This document shows, piece by piece, positions 33,695 to 42,543 of a stretch of DNA of 64,000 nucleotides. Within the stretch, counting starts at the first letter, position 1. Each line of letters opens with the position of its first letter. Origin of the DNA: Oligoflexia bacterium (GTDB lineage: Bacteria; Bdellovibrionota; Bacteriovoracia; Bacteriovoracales; Bacteriovoracaceae); NCBI GenBank assembly GCA_024229115.1, contig JAAEST010000053.1:248001-312000 (forward strand). Direction: 5' to 3'. Position numbers and translations under genes: made by a program. The notes beneath the pieces were generated by a model. That model did no database searches and had not been told where the DNA came from. It worked only from the letters and a program-made list of their open reading frames with translations.

Positions 33695-34566
33695 AATGAC
33701 CTCTTAATCAAAGGTAGTTTTAAGTAACTTATTCCATTACTTTCAGGAGCAGAAAATCTTCCCGCTCTTATATTTACTTGAATACTAGGAAGAAGTAAGC
33801 GAGGAGCGTCTAGTTGCTTATCTCTTTCTTCCCTAAATTTTACAAATTCTGTTAGTGAAATATTTTTAGAAATCTTGTTATTTCTTTCAGCTTGCTCTCC
33901 CACAGTCGTACAGAATTTTAACTCTCTTCCCTCTGGCTGATAATCGTGACCAACGTAGATCTTTACATTCTCATTGAGAGTATAAACTTTCTTCGTCACA
34001 GATTCGTATAAGTCCGTGGCACTTCCCATTGGAAAGTCGCAACGGCCACAACCAGAGTCGGGCATAAAGAGTAAATCGCCAACAAAGAGAATCTCTTCAT
34101 TAAAGAGATACGAGCAACAAGCTGGGGTATGTCCTGGAGTAGAGAGAACTTTGAAAGATAAGCTACCTGCTCGATAGGTCTCTCCATCTCTTAAAAGAAG
34201 ATCAAATTCACTTCCCTCGGTAGTCACATCTTCTAAATTCATCAAAGTTTTAAATGTCGATTGAACTTTTTTAATATTTTCACCAATGGCCACTTGAGCA
34301 TTTGGGAATTCTTTCTTTAAATAGAAACTTGAGCTTAAATGATCTGCGTGAGCATGAGTTTCAAGAATTAAATGAATCTTGAGCTCATTACTCGCGATAA
34401 AAGAAGAAAGAAGTTCTTGGCTCTCAAAAAAGAATTCTGAACTATTGGGATTATAGTCGAGCACCGGATCAATAATGACGGCATCCTTCGTATCGAGATC
34501 ATAAACCACATAAGTTAAAGTAAATGTTCGTTGGTCGAAGAATTCTTGAACCTTCATTCTCTCCAT
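33691..34566 (-). CDS. MBL-fold persulfide dioxygenase-like protein (ETHE1/Blh type)
   Basis: 291 residues. The iron/zinc motif THAHADH (about 71-77) and later STPGHTPACCSY, VGDLLFMPDSGCGRCDFPMGSA and YVGHDY are the ETHE1-like signatures. The end (DAPRLLLPSIQVNIRAG) is typical of the bacterial Blh branch. These enzymes oxidise glutathione persulfide to sulfite; related ones act in sulfide detoxification or as glyoxalase II. No sulfurtransferase gene is adjacent. Start is ATG 34566 or ATG 34557; the SD spacing does not decide. Confidence 0.82.
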   Translation of the reverse strand: MERMKVQEFFDQRTFTLTYVVYDLDTKDAVIIDPVLDYNPNSSEFFFESQELLSSFIASNELKIHLILETHAHADHLSSSFYLKKEFPNAQVAIGENIKKVQSTFKTLMNLEDVTTEGSEFDLLLRDGETYRAGSLSFKVLSTPGHTPACCSYLFNEEILFVGDLLFMPDSGCGRCDFPMGSATDLYESVTKKVYTLNENVKIYVGHDYQPEGRELKFCTTVGEQAERNNKISKNISLTEFVKFREERDKQLDAPRLLLPSIQVNIRAGRFSAPESNGISYLKLPLIKRSL

Positions 34567-34696
34567 AACTCCTATAAAAACAAATAGTTAGATTATGTAT
34601 AAAGATATAACATGCTGTAATGTTTTCAAAATCTACTATTTCTTTTTCTAATATTGATATATTAACTCAATAAATATTCAGGTGAAAAGGTTATCT

Positions 34697-34945
34697 ATGA
34701 ATACAAAGCTTCTTTGCATTCTATTCTTCGTTCTTCAGACCGTCGTAATGGCGGAAATCCCTCGTTATGGGGTCGAAGACGTCCTAATTGCTTGGAATAG
34801 TAAAATTGAAAAAAATCTAGATGAAATACAGGATCAGGCCATCGATGCTCAAGATAAAGGCGATAATCGCCAATATCTTGAACTTTCTAAAAAGATGGAC
34901 CAATTAGATGATCTTAGTGACTTATTGTCTGAGAAATCTCTTTAA
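34697..34945 (+). CDS. Small exported helical protein
   Basis: 82 residues. A signal peptide (NTKLLCILFFVLQTVVMA-E) is followed by about 60 residues of charged amphipathic helix with a heptad-like pattern (EKNLDEIQDQAIDAQDKGDN region), so it may form a periplasmic coiled coil. AAAGG lies 6 nt before ATG 34697; a GTG at 34682 is in frame but overlaps that SD. Overlaps the converging gene by 24 nt. No family recognised. Confidence 0.65.
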   Translation: MNTKLLCILFFVLQTVVMAEIPRYGVEDVLIAWNSKIEKNLDEIQDQAIDAQDKGDNRQYLELSKKMDQLDDLSDLLSEKSL

Positions 34946-35584
34946 TCTCAAAGCCGCTTGCTTCACGCTATAAGAACGACTATTTAGACCTTGCTTAATT
35001 GTTATAAGCTTAGGATTTAATTTGTAGGCCCTCTTGTATACAAGTTGCTTAAACTGAGTTCTATCTCTTAACCAAGTATCAAAGAGTCTTTCCATATAAA
35101 GACCACGAGTTCTCGCATAATCAAATCTTGGATGTTGTGAGTAATCTGTTTGAGGTCCTACAGGAAAGATTCCACTATTTAAGTATCTCATGCTTTCATT
35201 CATAATAAATTCTTGGGCCTCAATAAAGTTAAGCGCCTTAGCCCCTACAAACTTATTAAGTTTCCAAGCAACTAAACCTTGAAAAAGCACCCATGAGTGA
35301 AACTCAATTGGAGCTCCATTTAAATTTAAATTTACACTTACTTCTTCTTCAGTCGTTTGGACTTTACTTACTCTATATTCAGCATCTGACTCAGTTCTAT
35401 CACCAAAGAAAAGAATCATTTGGTTTCCATGAGTTTGCTCGTAAGTAAGAGCGTAATCCATACCGATTCCGGTTTGCTTGATGTAATTTTCTTTTGAAAT
35501 TGTGTTTTTAAAGTGTGGATTTCTAGCGAAAGCACTCGCTACAAAGAAAGAAATCACTAAAGTGATTTTTAAAAAGTGTCTCAT
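34922..35584 (-). CDS. Exported protein of unknown function
   Basis: 220 residues with a signal peptide (cleavage about ASAFA-R). The mature part has an L-T-Y-E-Q-T-H-G motif, a block rich in aromatic residues (HSWVLFQGLVAWKLN) and a basic C-terminus (RAALRLKRFLRQ-like). I recognise no family. GGGGGAA precedes ATG 35584; a TTG four codons upstream overlaps it. It converges with the small exported helical protein. Confidence 0.65.
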   Translation of the reverse strand: MRHFLKITLVISFFVASAFARNPHFKNTISKENYIKQTGIGMDYALTYEQTHGNQMILFFGDRTESDAEYRVSKVQTTEEEVSVNLNLNGAPIEFHSWVLFQGLVAWKLNKFVGAKALNFIEAQEFIMNESMRYLNSGIFPVGPQTDYSQHPRFDYARTRGLYMERLFDTWLRDRTQFKQLVYKRAYKLNPKLITIKQGLNSRSYSVKQAALRLKRFLRQ

Positions 35585-35658
35585 TATTTCCCCCAATACT
35601 TAGATAAGTAATGAATTCCTACCAAGATTGGACACAGAATGTCACGAAACAATTTTTA

Positions 35659-36513
35659 TTAAGACTTAAACTTCTCTTGTAAGTGGTTGAAAATCTCTGT
35701 GGCCAACTTACGAGTACTCCCACCACGCGCCCAGTCATGTCGATAAATCAGATAGAGACTGTCTTCATAAGAAGGAAGCTTAGCTACAGGAGCAATTTTC
35801 TTACCTGCTTTAGCGGCAACCTTTCCTGGCAAGATAGAAACTCCACCCCCGGCCACAGTTAACTCGAGAATAAATTCTAAGTTATCTGTAGTAATCGTTC
35901 TTTCATAACTAAAGTCTTTCTTACGAAGGGCCCCTAACATTTCTTGTGCTTGAGTAAGCTCTGGATGATAAATCAAAACATTCTTACTCACATTTTTGGC
36001 CTGATAAAAAGAAACCTTATCACCGCAGATTTTCTTCATCACTAAATCAGGGTGAGCAACAGGATTGATGGCGAGCGCCATATCTATTTCCATTGAGATC
36101 ACTTGTTCTGTAACTTTTCGACTAAGGTCATGCTCAAACTTTATTTCAAGACCGGGATATTTTTTTATCAGCTTGGCAGTCAACTCACCCATTGAATAGA
36201 TGGCAACACTAGGATGAACACCAATTTTGAATCTTCCACGAATCTCTTCTTTCTCTCTTGTTGCTTCATTCTTAAGTTCTTCCCACTGAGTCAAAAGATC
36301 CTTCGATTTTAATGCGAGCTTTTCACCCACCTTAGTGGCCTTAACACCCGTTTTACTTCTCAGCAAAAGTTGTTGACCAATATTAGTTTCCAATCTCTTC
36401 ATCGCTTGTGATAGTGCCGGTTGAGAAACACCAAGCCTTTCTGCCGCACGGGACATATTGCCTGTAGAAACAACTTCCATGAAAAAAACTAAGTCTGAAG
36501 GATTAGGTAACAT
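35659..36513 (-). CDS. LysR family transcription regulator
   Basis: 284 residues: an N-terminal winged helix-turn-helix (about 3-62: VVSTGNMSRAAERLGVSQPA then LSQAMKRLETNIGQQLL) and a substrate-binding domain ending YRHDWARGGSTRKLA. It is divergent from sdhCAB with a 209-nt gap, so it is a candidate regulator of that operon as well as itself; this is inference from position. SD GGAG lies 7 nt before the ATG. Confidence 0.9.
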   Translation of the reverse strand: MLPNPSDLVFFMEVVSTGNMSRAAERLGVSQPALSQAMKRLETNIGQQLLLRSKTGVKATKVGEKLALKSKDLLTQWEELKNEATREKEEIRGRFKIGVHPSVAIYSMGELTAKLIKKYPGLEIKFEHDLSRKVTEQVISMEIDMALAINPVAHPDLVMKKICGDKVSFYQAKNVSKNVLIYHPELTQAQEMLGALRKKDFSYERTITTDNLEFILELTVAGGGVSILPGKVAAKAGKKIAPVAKLPSYEDSLYLIYRHDWARGGSTRKLATEIFNHLQEKFKS

Positions 36514-36627
36514 ACATTTCTCCGTGTTATCTCATTTAAAAATAACATAATTTTTAATTATACTAAAATCCAATCTTTGACAATGGCCATCAATGTTCCA
36601 CTGTAAGGAATATCACCTAAAAAGAAC

Positions 36628-36665
36628 TTAACCATTCATATAAAGTCGAATACAATACCTAGGTA
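36628..36665 (+). promoter_or_regulatory. Promoter of sdhCAB with overlapping palindrome
   Basis: TTAACC (36628-36633), 17-nt spacer, TACAAT (36651-36656): near-consensus housekeeping promoter. The perfect palindrome TACCTAGGTA (36656-36665) covers the expected transcription start, where a bound repressor would block initiation. Confidence 0.65.
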
Positions 36666-36722
36666 CTCGATTTTACAATTAACATTATCAGAAATTCGTA
36701 TTTCGAAAGGAGCGACAATTCC

Positions 36723-37397
36723 ATGAAACGTCTTTGGTTGTATCTAAATTCGTCCATTGTTAAGAAACAAATAATGGGCTTCACAGGACTCTTCTGGTGT
36801 ATCTTTTTATTAGGTCACCTCGTAGGTAACAGCTTAATGTTTGTTGGCCCAGAAGCATTTAATACTTATGCTTACAAGCTAACTTCAAACAAAGCTTTCT
36901 TCTACACAGCTGAGTTCGTACTCTTATTCTTCTTCCTCACTCACATGGGGATGGCGATCCGTCTTACTATTGAGAATAAGAAAGCGAGACCTGAAGGTTA
37001 TTATATGAAGCAAGCGACAGGTAGAGGTTCTACTTTCGCTTCATCGACTATGCCTTATACAGGTATGATCATTCTTATCTTTGTTATCACTCACCTTCTT
37101 CATTTTAGATTTGGTCCTGTTTATATGATCACTCATTCTGGTGTTGAGATGAGAGATGTTTATAGAGTTCTTATTGAATACTTTAGCTCACCAGCAGCGA
37201 TTGCTTGGTATATCTTCTGTATTGCAGCGGTTGGAGTTCACACAAGCCACGGACTTTGGAGTGCTTTTCAGTCAATCGGTTTTAGTCACCCAAGATACAC
37301 ACCAATGGTAAATTGTGTTTCTAAAATCTACGGAGCTGTCGTGTTCTTAGCTTTCAGTGCTCTTCCAATTTTCTGTTATCTCCAAGGAGGAAATTAA
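36723..37397 (+). CDS. sdhC: Succinate dehydrogenase cytochrome b subunit
   Basis: 224 residues with five membrane helices, the single-anchor (type B) cytochrome b558 architecture found with SdhA and SdhB but no SdhD. Start [21 protein letters not shown] and conserved His residues for two hemes (in [19 protein letters not shown] and GVHTSHG) are seen. It anchors the dehydrogenase to the inner membrane and passes electrons to quinone. SD AAAGGAG. First gene of sdhCAB. Confidence 0.94.
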   Translation: MKRLWLYLNSSIVKKQIMGFTGLFWCIFLLGHLVGNSLMFVGPEAFNTYAYKLTSNKAFFYTAEFVLLFFFLTHMGMAIRLTIENKKARPEGYYMKQATGRGSTFASSTMPYTGMIILIFVITHLLHFRFGPVYMITHSGVEMRDVYRVLIEYFSSPAAIAWYIFCIAAVGVHTSHGLWSAFQSIGFSHPRYTPMVNCVSKIYGAVVFLAFSALPIFCYLQGGN

Positions 37398-37398
37398 A

Positions 37399-39327
37399 AT
37401 GTCGAATATCAAATTAGATAGTAAAGTCCCTGAGGGAAAACTTTCCGAGAAGTGGGATAATCATAAATTTAAAATGAAACTTGTTAACCCTGCTAACAAG
37501 AGAAAATTCAAAGTTATTATTGTAGGTACTGGTCTTGCTGGTGGTTCAGCAGCAGCAACTCTTGCTGAACTTGGATACAATGTAGAAAGTTTCTGTATTC
37601 AAGATTCTCCTAGAAGAGCTCACTCAATTGCCGCTCAAGGTGGTGTGAACGCTGCTAAGAACTACCCTAACGACGGTGACTCAATCTGGAGACTTTTCTA
37701 CGATACTGTTAAGGGTGGTGACTACCGTTCAAGAGAAGCCAACGTTTATCGTCTTGCTCAAGTTGCTAACAATATTATTGACCAATGTGCAGCTCAAGGT
37801 GTTCCTTTTGCTCGTGAATATGGTGGAACACTGGCCAACAGATCTTTTGGTGGTGCTCAGGTTTCAAGAACTTTCTATGCGAGAGGACAAACTGGTCAGC
37901 AACTTCTTTTAGGTGCTTATTCATCAATGATGAAAGAAGTAAATAAAGGAAAAATCAATGTTCATACTCGTAAAGAGATGGTTGAGTTGGTTGTTGTGGA
38001 AGGTAAAACAAGAGGAATTATTACTCGTGATATCGTTACTGGTGAATTCGAAAAACATGCTGCCGATGCTGTTCTTCTTTGCACTGGTGGTTACGGAAAT
38101 GTTTACTTCCTATCAACGAATGCGATGACTTCAAATGGTTCAGCTGCATGGAAGGCCTATAAGAAAGGTGCTTGTTTTGCTAACCCATGTTTCACTCAGA
38201 TTCACCCTACTTGTATTCCTGTTCACGGAGAAAACCAGTCTAAGCTAACTCTTATGTCTGAGTCTCTAAGAAACGACGGGCGTGTTTGGGTTCCTAAGAA
38301 ACAAGGTGATACTCGTAAGCCGAGCGAAATTCCAGAAGAAGAAAGGGATTATTACTTAGAAAGAAAATACCCATCATTTGGTAACCTCGTTCCAAGAGAC
38401 GTGGCTTCAAGAAATGCTAAAGAAGCTGTTGATGATGGACGTGGTGTTGGTTCAACTGGTGTTGCTGTTTATCTCGACTTTAGAGATGCAATTAAAAGAG
38501 ATGGTGAGCAAGCGATTCGTGAAAGATACGGAAACCTATTCCAAATGTATGAAAGAATCACTGATGAAGATCCATACGTAGTTCCAATGAGAATTTATCC
38601 AGCGGTTCACTACACAATGGGTGGACTATGGGTTGATTATAACCTTCAGACTACTGTACCAGGATGTTTTGCCCTTGGTGAAGCAAACTTCTCTGATCAC
38701 GGTGCGAACAGACTTGGAGCTTCTGCTCTTATGCAAGGTCTTGCAGATGGTTACTTTGTAATTCCATACACTCTCGGTAACTACTTCGCTAGCGAAGGTC
38801 TTATGACAGATAAGGTTGCTGACGATCATCCGGAATTTGAAAAAGCTCTAACTGAATCAAAAGAAAGATTTAATAAACTCCTTAATATCAATGGTTCAAG
38901 AACTGTTGATAGCTTCCACAAAGAACTTGGAAAGATTATGTGGGAATATGTAGGAATGAGTAGAAACGAAGCAGGACTTAAGACAGCAATTGAGAAAATT
39001 GCAAAGCTTAGATCAGAGTTTTGGAAAGACGTGAAGGTTCTTGGTTCAGAAGTTGGTGTAAATGTTGAGCTTGAAAAAGCAAACAGAGTGGCTGACTTCC
39101 TAGAACTTGGTGAGCTTATGGCAAGGGATGCTCTTGAAAGAAGAGAGTCTTGTGGTGGTCACTTTAGAGAAGAATCACAGACAGAAGAAAATGAAGCAAA
39201 AAGAGATGATGAAAACTTCTGTCACGCGGCGGCTTGGGAATATACTGGTGATAACCAAGTTCCAAACCTACACAAAGAAGAGTTAAAGTACGAAAACGTA
39301 GAACTAACTCAAAGATCTTACAAGTAA
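37399..39327 (+). CDS. sdhA: Succinate dehydrogenase flavoprotein subunit
   Basis: 642 residues. FAD-binding [15 protein letters not shown] (about 33-47), the flavinylation segment [16 protein letters not shown] with its His, catalytic-site block [25 protein letters not shown], and C-terminal CGGHFREE are visible. Oxidises succinate to fumarate. Strong SD AAGGAGG 8 nt before ATG 37399. One nt separates it from the sdhC stop. Confidence 0.97.
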   Translation: MSNIKLDSKVPEGKLSEKWDNHKFKMKLVNPANKRKFKVIIVGTGLAGGSAAATLAELGYNVESFCIQDSPRRAHSIAAQGGVNAAKNYPNDGDSIWRLFYDTVKGGDYRSREANVYRLAQVANNIIDQCAAQGVPFAREYGGTLANRSFGGAQVSRTFYARGQTGQQLLLGAYSSMMKEVNKGKINVHTRKEMVELVVVEGKTRGIITRDIVTGEFEKHAADAVLLCTGGYGNVYFLSTNAMTSNGSAAWKAYKKGACFANPCFTQIHPTCIPVHGENQSKLTLMSESLRNDGRVWVPKKQGDTRKPSEIPEEERDYYLERKYPSFGNLVPRDVASRNAKEAVDDGRGVGSTGVAVYLDFRDAIKRDGEQAIRERYGNLFQMYERITDEDPYVVPMRIYPAVHYTMGGLWVDYNLQTTVPGCFALGEANFSDHGANRLGASALMQGLADGYFVIPYTLGNYFASEGLMTDKVADDHPEFEKALTESKERFNKLLNINGSRTVDSFHKELGKIMWEYVGMSRNEAGLKTAIEKIAKLRSEFWKDVKVLGSEVGVNVELEKANRVADFLELGELMARDALERRESCGGHFREESQTEENEAKRDDENFCHAAAWEYTGDNQVPNLHKEELKYENVELTQRSYK

Positions 39328-39334
39328 GAGGTAA

Positions 39335-40105
39335 ATGATGAGCAATGAAAAATTATTATCACTTAATTTAAAAATATGGCGTCAGACAGGGAATAAAGAG
39401 AAAGGTGAAATGGTTGATTACCGTTTAGAGGGTGTATCAACAGAAGCATCTTTCTTAGAAATGCTAGATCAACTTAATGAGGAACTTGTTGAAAAAGGAC
39501 AAGATCCTGTTGCCTTTGATCATGACTGTCGTGAAGGTATCTGTGGAATGTGTTCACTTATGATTAATGGACAAGCTCACGGACCAGAAAAAGAAACAAC
39601 AACTTGTCAGCTTCACATGAGAAAATTCAACGACGGTGACACTATCGTCATTGAACCTTGGAGAGCGAAAGCTTTTCCAGTGATCAAAGACCTTATGGTT
39701 GATAGAACTGCTTTAGATGACATCATTGCAGCTGGTGGTTACGTCAACGTAAACACAGGTAACGCTCAAGATGCCAACGCTATTCTTGTTGGAAAAGAAA
39801 ATGCTGACCTTGCCATGGACGCTGCTGCTTGTATTGGTTGTGCGGCTTGTGTAGCTAGTTGTAAGAACGCTTCGGCAATGCTTTTTGCTTCAGCTAAAAT
39901 TTCTCAACTTGCCCTTCTTCCTCAAGGACAAGTAGAAAGAGAACAACGTGTAATCAACATGGTTGAGAAAATGGATGAGCTTGGATTCGGTAACTGTACA
40001 AACGAAGCTGAATGTGAAGCTAGTTGTCCAAAAGGTATTGATATTAGTAATATCGCTCGTATGAACAGAGAGTATCTGAAGGCGATCGTTAAAACTAAGA
40101 ACTAA
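39335..40105 (+). CDS. sdhB: Succinate dehydrogenase iron-sulfur subunit
   Basis: 256 residues. The [2Fe-2S] ferredoxin domain has CREGICGMC plus a later TTCQL; the C-terminal half has [11 protein letters not shown] for [4Fe-4S] and CEASCPKGI for the remaining cluster ligands. It wires electrons from SdhA FAD to SdhC heme and quinone. Two ATG codons lie in tandem (39335 and 39338) behind AAGAGGT; either may start. The stop overlaps the next gene (TAATG). Confidence 0.96.
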   Translation: MMSNEKLLSLNLKIWRQTGNKEKGEMVDYRLEGVSTEASFLEMLDQLNEELVEKGQDPVAFDHDCREGICGMCSLMINGQAHGPEKETTTCQLHMRKFNDGDTIVIEPWRAKAFPVIKDLMVDRTALDDIIAAGGYVNVNTGNAQDANAILVGKENADLAMDAAACIGCAACVASCKNASAMLFASAKISQLALLPQGQVEREQRVINMVEKMDELGFGNCTNEAECEASCPKGIDISNIARMNREYLKAIVKTKN

Positions 40106-41202
40106 TGCACATTTATAATTCGACGACTTTATCATTTATAAAAAAGATTAAGGCCCGCTCGCTTGAGATACTTTCTCAGGAAGCGGGTTTTCTAGTTAAA
40201 AGAAGTCGAATTAACTTTAGAGGTTATCTCTATCCCCTAGAATTTGTCGTCTTTGAAGATCAAAAAATTCTCGGTTACTTTGACTCAAAAATTTATCGCA
40301 TCGGTATTAATAAACTCTTCATCAATAACTATGATGAAGAAACACTTGATAATATTCTTAGACATGAACTCGCCCACTTTATCACCTATCTTCACTATGG
40401 CGATGCTGTTCAAAATCATGGCAATGAATACCGTAGTATTTGTAAGAATTTTAACTGGAATGAAGAAGTCTATGGTGCGAAGCTTGATCTAAAATACGTT
40501 GAAGAAAACCTGTCAGAAGAAGATGAGAAAGTTAAAATCTTAAATCGAATAAAAAAACTCTATGCTCTTGCTAGCAGCAGTAATGTTCACGAATCACAAT
40601 TGGCCACCTCTAAGGCCAATGAAATGTTAAAAAAATATAATTTAAAATCTCTTAGCAACGAGATTGAAGAAGATACTTGCCTTCTAAAAGTTATTGAAGC
40701 CAAGAGGATGAATACAAAGATAGAAATGATCTATGAGATTCTTGGTCATTTCTATGTTCGCCCAATAATGAATAAAGGAAAAGGTTCAATCTATCTAGAA
40801 GTAATTGGAAGCCGATTAAATGTTGAGCTTGCCAAATATACTGCTGACTTTCTCGATTTAGAGTTTGATAGATTCTGGAAGGCCTGTAAGAAAGAAAACC
40901 CAGAACTCAAAGGAACTGTGGCAAAGAATAGTTATCTAAGAGGACTTACTCAAGGCTTCATTGAAAAGATAAAAACACAGTCAGAGAACTCTCCTACGCA
41001 CACTCTAGATAAAGAAGTCATGGTTCTTGAGAATCAATTAGAAAGAATGGTGGGTATGGTTTACCCTCGATTGAGAAGTTCAAAAGTTTCAGAAAAACAA
41101 CATTGCTCAGCTGGACAGAAGCTGGGCCTTAAAGATGCTAAGAATTTTAATATTCGCCCAGGAGTAAAGAATGAATCAAAGGGAAATCTTAGACTTATTT
41201 GA
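40105..41202 (+). CDS. SprT-like zincin fused to DUF2786
   Basis: 365 residues. Residues about 15-125 are SprT-like: RHELAHFITYLHYG gives HExxH at 87-91 and the later NHGNEYRSIC gives the third His (about 105). Residues about 142-182 match DUF2786 (KILNRIKKLYALA, then KANEMLKKYNL). The remaining 180 residues are Lys-rich helical with a final basic tail. SprT proteins resemble Spartan DNA-protein crosslink proteases; DUF2786 is often seen in phage and plasmid proteins. Start overlaps the sdhB stop. Function unknown. Confidence 0.8.
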   Translation: MHIYNSTTLSFIKKIKARSLEILSQEAGFLVKRSRINFRGYLYPLEFVVFEDQKILGYFDSKIYRIGINKLFINNYDEETLDNILRHELAHFITYLHYGDAVQNHGNEYRSICKNFNWNEEVYGAKLDLKYVEENLSEEDEKVKILNRIKKLYALASSSNVHESQLATSKANEMLKKYNLKSLSNEIEEDTCLLKVIEAKRMNTKIEMIYEILGHFYVRPIMNKGKGSIYLEVIGSRLNVELAKYTADFLDLEFDRFWKACKKENPELKGTVAKNSYLRGLTQGFIEKIKTQSENSPTHTLDKEVMVLENQLERMVGMVYPRLRSSKVSEKQHCSAGQKLGLKDAKNFNIRPGVKNESKGNLRLI

Positions 41203-41608
41203 AAAGATCAGCCATTTTGATAAGCACATGGGTCTTATTCTCAAAGAAACAACTGAAGGTAAAATCGAATATAGTTTGGAGATTAAGAAGCAGCACTTAA
41301 GCTCTCCACAAACATGCCATGGCGGAGTCATCGCTGCCATGATGGATGCCGTTCTTGGAATTGAGTCACTTGCTTGTGCTGCCGCTGAAGATAAATTATG
41401 TAGCACTGTAGAGTTTAAACTTAACTTTATTAAAGCAGCAAAGCTAGGCGACATTCTCAAAGGTGAAGCTAATATTGATTTCAAAGGTAAGAGCCTAGTC
41501 GTTACTTCTGGTTCTCTCTTTTGTGGTGACGACCTTATTGCTAAGGGCACAGGTACTTTCAATCTCTATCCAATGAGTAAGAAGCAATTAACAGACTTTG
41601 AAGTCTAA
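41171..41608 (+). CDS. PaaI-type hotdog thioesterase
   Basis: 145 residues of hotdog fold. The catalytic block is CHGGVIAAMMDAVLGI (about 47-62), followed by T-V-E-F-K-L-N-F-I-K-A-A, as in PaaI/YbdB thioesterases that hydrolyse phenylacetyl-CoA or other acyl-CoA. It may support the paa pathway, whose genes lie 36 kb away, but the family is broad. It overlaps the SprT-like gene by 32 nt, with an AGGAG SD inside it. Confidence 0.82.
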   Translation: MNQREILDLFEKISHFDKHMGLILKETTEGKIEYSLEIKKQHLSSPQTCHGGVIAAMMDAVLGIESLACAAAEDKLCSTVEFKLNFIKAAKLGDILKGEANIDFKGKSLVVTSGSLFCGDDLIAKGTGTFNLYPMSKKQLTDFEV

Positions 41609-41618
41609 AGAAGGAATT

Positions 41619-42011
41619 ATGCCTAAGACAACTACACCAAATAAGAATAAAGCGGCATTGGCCTGCTTCCTCCTCTTTCTTGCCGTGGCAATTGGTGCTT
41701 TTGGAGCTCATGGATTAAAAGGAAAAGTGAGTGACCTTGCAATGGAAACTTTTAAAACAGGATCTCTCTATCATTTCTTTCATGCCACAGGTCTACTTAT
41801 TTTAAGTCAAATTAAAGAGATTAATATAAAGAAAGAATACATCTTTATGCTAATAGGAATAATACTCTTCTCTTTTAACTGCTATCTCTATGCCATTACC
41901 GGAGTGAAGCAATTCGCTATGATAGTTCCTATAGGTGGTTTTAGCTTTTTAATCGCATGGTTAATGCTTTGTTTTAAGTTTTTTTTCCAGTCTCCAGGAA
42001 AAATAAGTTAA
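41619..42011 (+). CDS. DUF423 family membrane protein
   Basis: 130 residues with four predicted membrane helices. The family motif AFGAHGLKG, then TGSLYHFFHATGLL, is present. DUF423 (YgdD/YwdK) proteins are inner-membrane proteins with no known function. Start is ATG 41619 behind AAGAAGGA; a TTG at 41598 in frame overlaps the previous gene. Its stop codon lies inside the next gene's -35 element. Confidence 0.82.
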   Translation: MPKTTTPNKNKAALACFLLFLAVAIGAFGAHGLKGKVSDLAMETFKTGSLYHFFHATGLLILSQIKEINIKKEYIFMLIGIILFSFNCYLYAITGVKQFAMIVPIGGFSFLIAWLMLCFKFFFQSPGKIS

Positions 42012-42036
42012 AATATAGTGATTAAACAACCGATAT
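42009..42036 (+). promoter_or_regulatory. Sigma-28-like promoter before the 42044 gene
   Basis: TAAA (42009-42012), 16-nt spacer, ACCGATAT (42029-42036). ATG 42044 follows 7 nt later with no SD. Confidence 0.6.
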
Positions 42037-42043
42037 TAAGCTT

Positions 42044-42505
42044 ATGAGTAATCAGAAAAAACTAATTAGTTCTTGTACCCTAACATTTAAGGCCTTCGAT
42101 CATGATGTTGTTATGTCTCCAGGGAAGACAACAATTTGGGACTTTGTCACAACAGATAAAAGAACTGGAAAGAAGTACTGCGTGTACTGTGCCCTTAAAA
42201 TGGATAGAGCTAAAAACCTCATTAAGATTGCTCTTAAAAAACTTCCCAAAGATCATCGCTTTGTTGTCATCACTCCTCAGTTCTCTGAGCAAGATGAACA
42301 AGCAGCAGAAGCTGGTGGCTACTGTATCACTTCCGTCTCTGTTCTTAATAAATTTGGACAAGAGATGCTTGAGATAAAAAACGCTGAGAGTGCAAATGAT
42401 TCAAGGTCTAACTCAGAAGAAGCTGAAGATCATAGAACTGAAATGGATCCCAATGAAGTTCTTGATGTGATCGATCAGGCATTGGCCAAAGATAAGTTAT
42501 TCTAA
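42044..42505 (+). CDS. Cytoplasmic protein of unknown function
   Basis: 153 residues with no signal peptide. The core (about 10-110) is mixed alpha/beta (TLTFKAFDHDVVM, then YCVYCALKMDRAKNLIKIALKKLP, then FVVITPQFSEQDE) with a CVYC pair that might bind metal; the last 40 residues are acidic and disordered-looking. I recognise no family. It is probably a leaderless transcript from the sigma-28-like element just upstream. Confidence 0.65.
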   Translation: MSNQKKLISSCTLTFKAFDHDVVMSPGKTTIWDFVTTDKRTGKKYCVYCALKMDRAKNLIKIALKKLPKDHRFVVITPQFSEQDEQAAEAGGYCITSVSVLNKFGQEMLEIKNAESANDSRSNSEEAEDHRTEMDPNEVLDVIDQALAKDKLF

Positions 42506-42509
42506 AAGC

Positions 42510-42537
42510 TAAAATCTCTTTCTAATATAACCGATAA
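42510..42537 (+). promoter_or_regulatory. Sigma-28-like promoter before the 42544 gene
   Basis: TAAA (42510-42513), 16-nt spacer, ACCGATAA (42530-42537), a near-perfect FliA -10. ATG 42544 follows 6 nt later with no SD. Confidence 0.65.
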
Positions 42538-42543
42538 ATCCGT

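Noticed and set aside
40105-41202. Mobile-element origin for the DUF2786 fusion
   Set aside because: Although DUF2786 is frequent in phages, composition matches the neighbours and no repeats or integrase flank it.
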